Shown in pieces: positions 35,020 to 35,482 of a stretch of 35,482 nt of DNA; position 1 is the stretch's first letter; every line of letters starts with the position of its first letter. The stretch spans positions 1-35,482 of the forward strand of contig CANJHI010000041.1 in assembly GCA_947474005.1 (NCBI GenBank), written 5' to 3'. This stretch comes from Alphaproteobacteria bacterium (GTDB lineage Bacteria; Pseudomonadota; Alphaproteobacteria; Reyranellales; Reyranellaceae). The notes under the pieces were generated by a model. The model had not been told where the DNA came from. It was given only the letters and a program-made list of their open reading frames with translations, and ran no database searches. The position numbers were made by a program, and so were the translations under genes.

Positions 35020-35482
35020 ATGCCCGACCAGACCCATCAGCATCAGGCCACCGCATCCGTCGAAGCGCGGACCGATGCCATCGAGGCCGCCTTCCACGAA
35101 CGCGGCATGGAGCCCGCCAACTTCATCCGCGAGTTCAAGCACCTCGCCGAGGAGGAATGGGTGCCGGAGAACGGCGCACGGGTGGTCGCCAAGGCCTGGA
35201 CCGATCCGGCGTTCCGCGAGCGGCTGTTCGCCAACGGCCGCGAGGCCGTGACCGAACTGGGCCTCTCGATGCCGCCGCATCACCGGCACCTGGTCGTGCT
35301 GGAGAACACGCCGAGCGTTCACAACGTGATCTGCTGCACGCTGTGCTCGTGCACCGCCTTCTCGATCATCGGCCTGCCGCCGGACTGGTACAAGGACCTG
35401 GAATACCGCGCCCGCGTCGTGCGCCAGTCGCGCACCGTGCTGAAGGAGATGGGCCTCGACCTGCCGGCCGACATGGAAATCC
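35020..35482 (+). CDS. Nitrile hydratase alpha subunit, N-terminal part (cut by window edge)
   Basis: The visible 154 residues match nitrile hydratase alpha / thiocyanate hydrolase gamma. The metal-binding loop is Cys106-Thr-Leu-Cys109-Ser-Cys111, in the context HNVICCTLCSCTAFSIIGLPP, followed by DWYKDLEYRARVV. These enzymes hydrate nitriles to amides using low-spin Co(III) or Fe(III) bound by post-translationally oxidised cysteines. Thr in the first spacer is the cobalt-type residue, whereas Thr after the last Cys is more iron-like; the usual Trp-Pro after it is Phe-Ser here, and an extra Cys105 precedes the motif. The beta subunit and activator, if present, lie to the right. The gene is divergent from eno. 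Confidence 0.88.
   Translation, partial: MPDQTHQHQATASVEARTDAIEAAFHERGMEPANFIREFKHLAEEEWVPENGARVVAKAWTDPAFRERLFANGREAVTELGLSMPPHHRHLVVLENTPSVHNVICCTLCSCTAFSIIGLPPDWYKDLEYRARVVRQSRTVLKEMGLDLPADMEI

Overview
The window looks like a chromosomal stretch of a GC-rich alphaproteobacterium. The evidence is the clustering of dusB with ntrB-ntrC-ntrY-ntrX and then dat, hfq and hflX; a fused ispDF; a pyruvate dehydrogenase E1 beta subunit carrying its own lipoyl domain; and the eno / ftsB / pdhA neighbourhood. A Rhodospirillales- or Reyranella-like host is a guess from gene order, not a measurement. Almost all sequence is coding, genes are tightly packed, and many start codons overlap the preceding stop (GTGA or ATGA). 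I see no insertion sequence, prophage, CRISPR array, rRNA or integration site.

Layout. Positions 1-1106 hold the tail of an unidentified gene, a tRNA-Ser(UGA) and a secreted cyanophycinase-like peptidase. From 1277 to 9434 runs a long plus-strand block: a lytic transglycosylase, RlpA, a D,D-carboxypeptidase, thymidylate kinase, DNA polymerase III delta prime, methionyl-tRNA synthetase, a TatD nuclease and a metallo-beta-lactamase-fold hydrolase. An unrecognised exported protein (9485-10156) sits between two AT-rich spacers, then mazG. From 11056 to 22758 everything is on the minus strand. Read in the direction of transcription it is dusB, ntrB, ntrC, ntrY, ntrX, dat, a HAD phosphatase, hfq, hflX, a groES without groEL, and an IMPase-family phosphatase. 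ispDF and a CinA/PncC amidase follow on the plus strand (22884-24559). A second minus-strand block (24519-31586) reads ftsB, pdhA, pdhB, pdhC, lpdA, lipA and a RatA/COQ10-like protein: a complete pyruvate dehydrogenase set plus the enzyme that makes its lipoyl cofactor.

Between ftsB and eno lies a small accessory island: alaX, an AraC-family regulator and an antibiotic-monooxygenase-fold protein. A perfect 17-bp motif is present upstream of both genes flanking the regulator, in the same orientation and at nearly the same distance (31 and 32 bp) from each start codon. I read this as a candidate AraC-type operator defining a small regulon, and it is the most interesting unexplained signal here. 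At the right edge, divergent from eno, begins a nitrile hydratase alpha subunit whose metal-site motif mixes cobalt-type and iron-type signatures.

Functionally the window combines envelope remodelling, nucleotide and tRNA metabolism, nitrogen/redox two-component control, RNA chaperone/GTPase functions, isoprenoid precursor synthesis and central carbon entry into the TCA cycle. No intergenic stretch exceeds about 300 bp; the longest is the 170-bp divergent region at 1107-1276.
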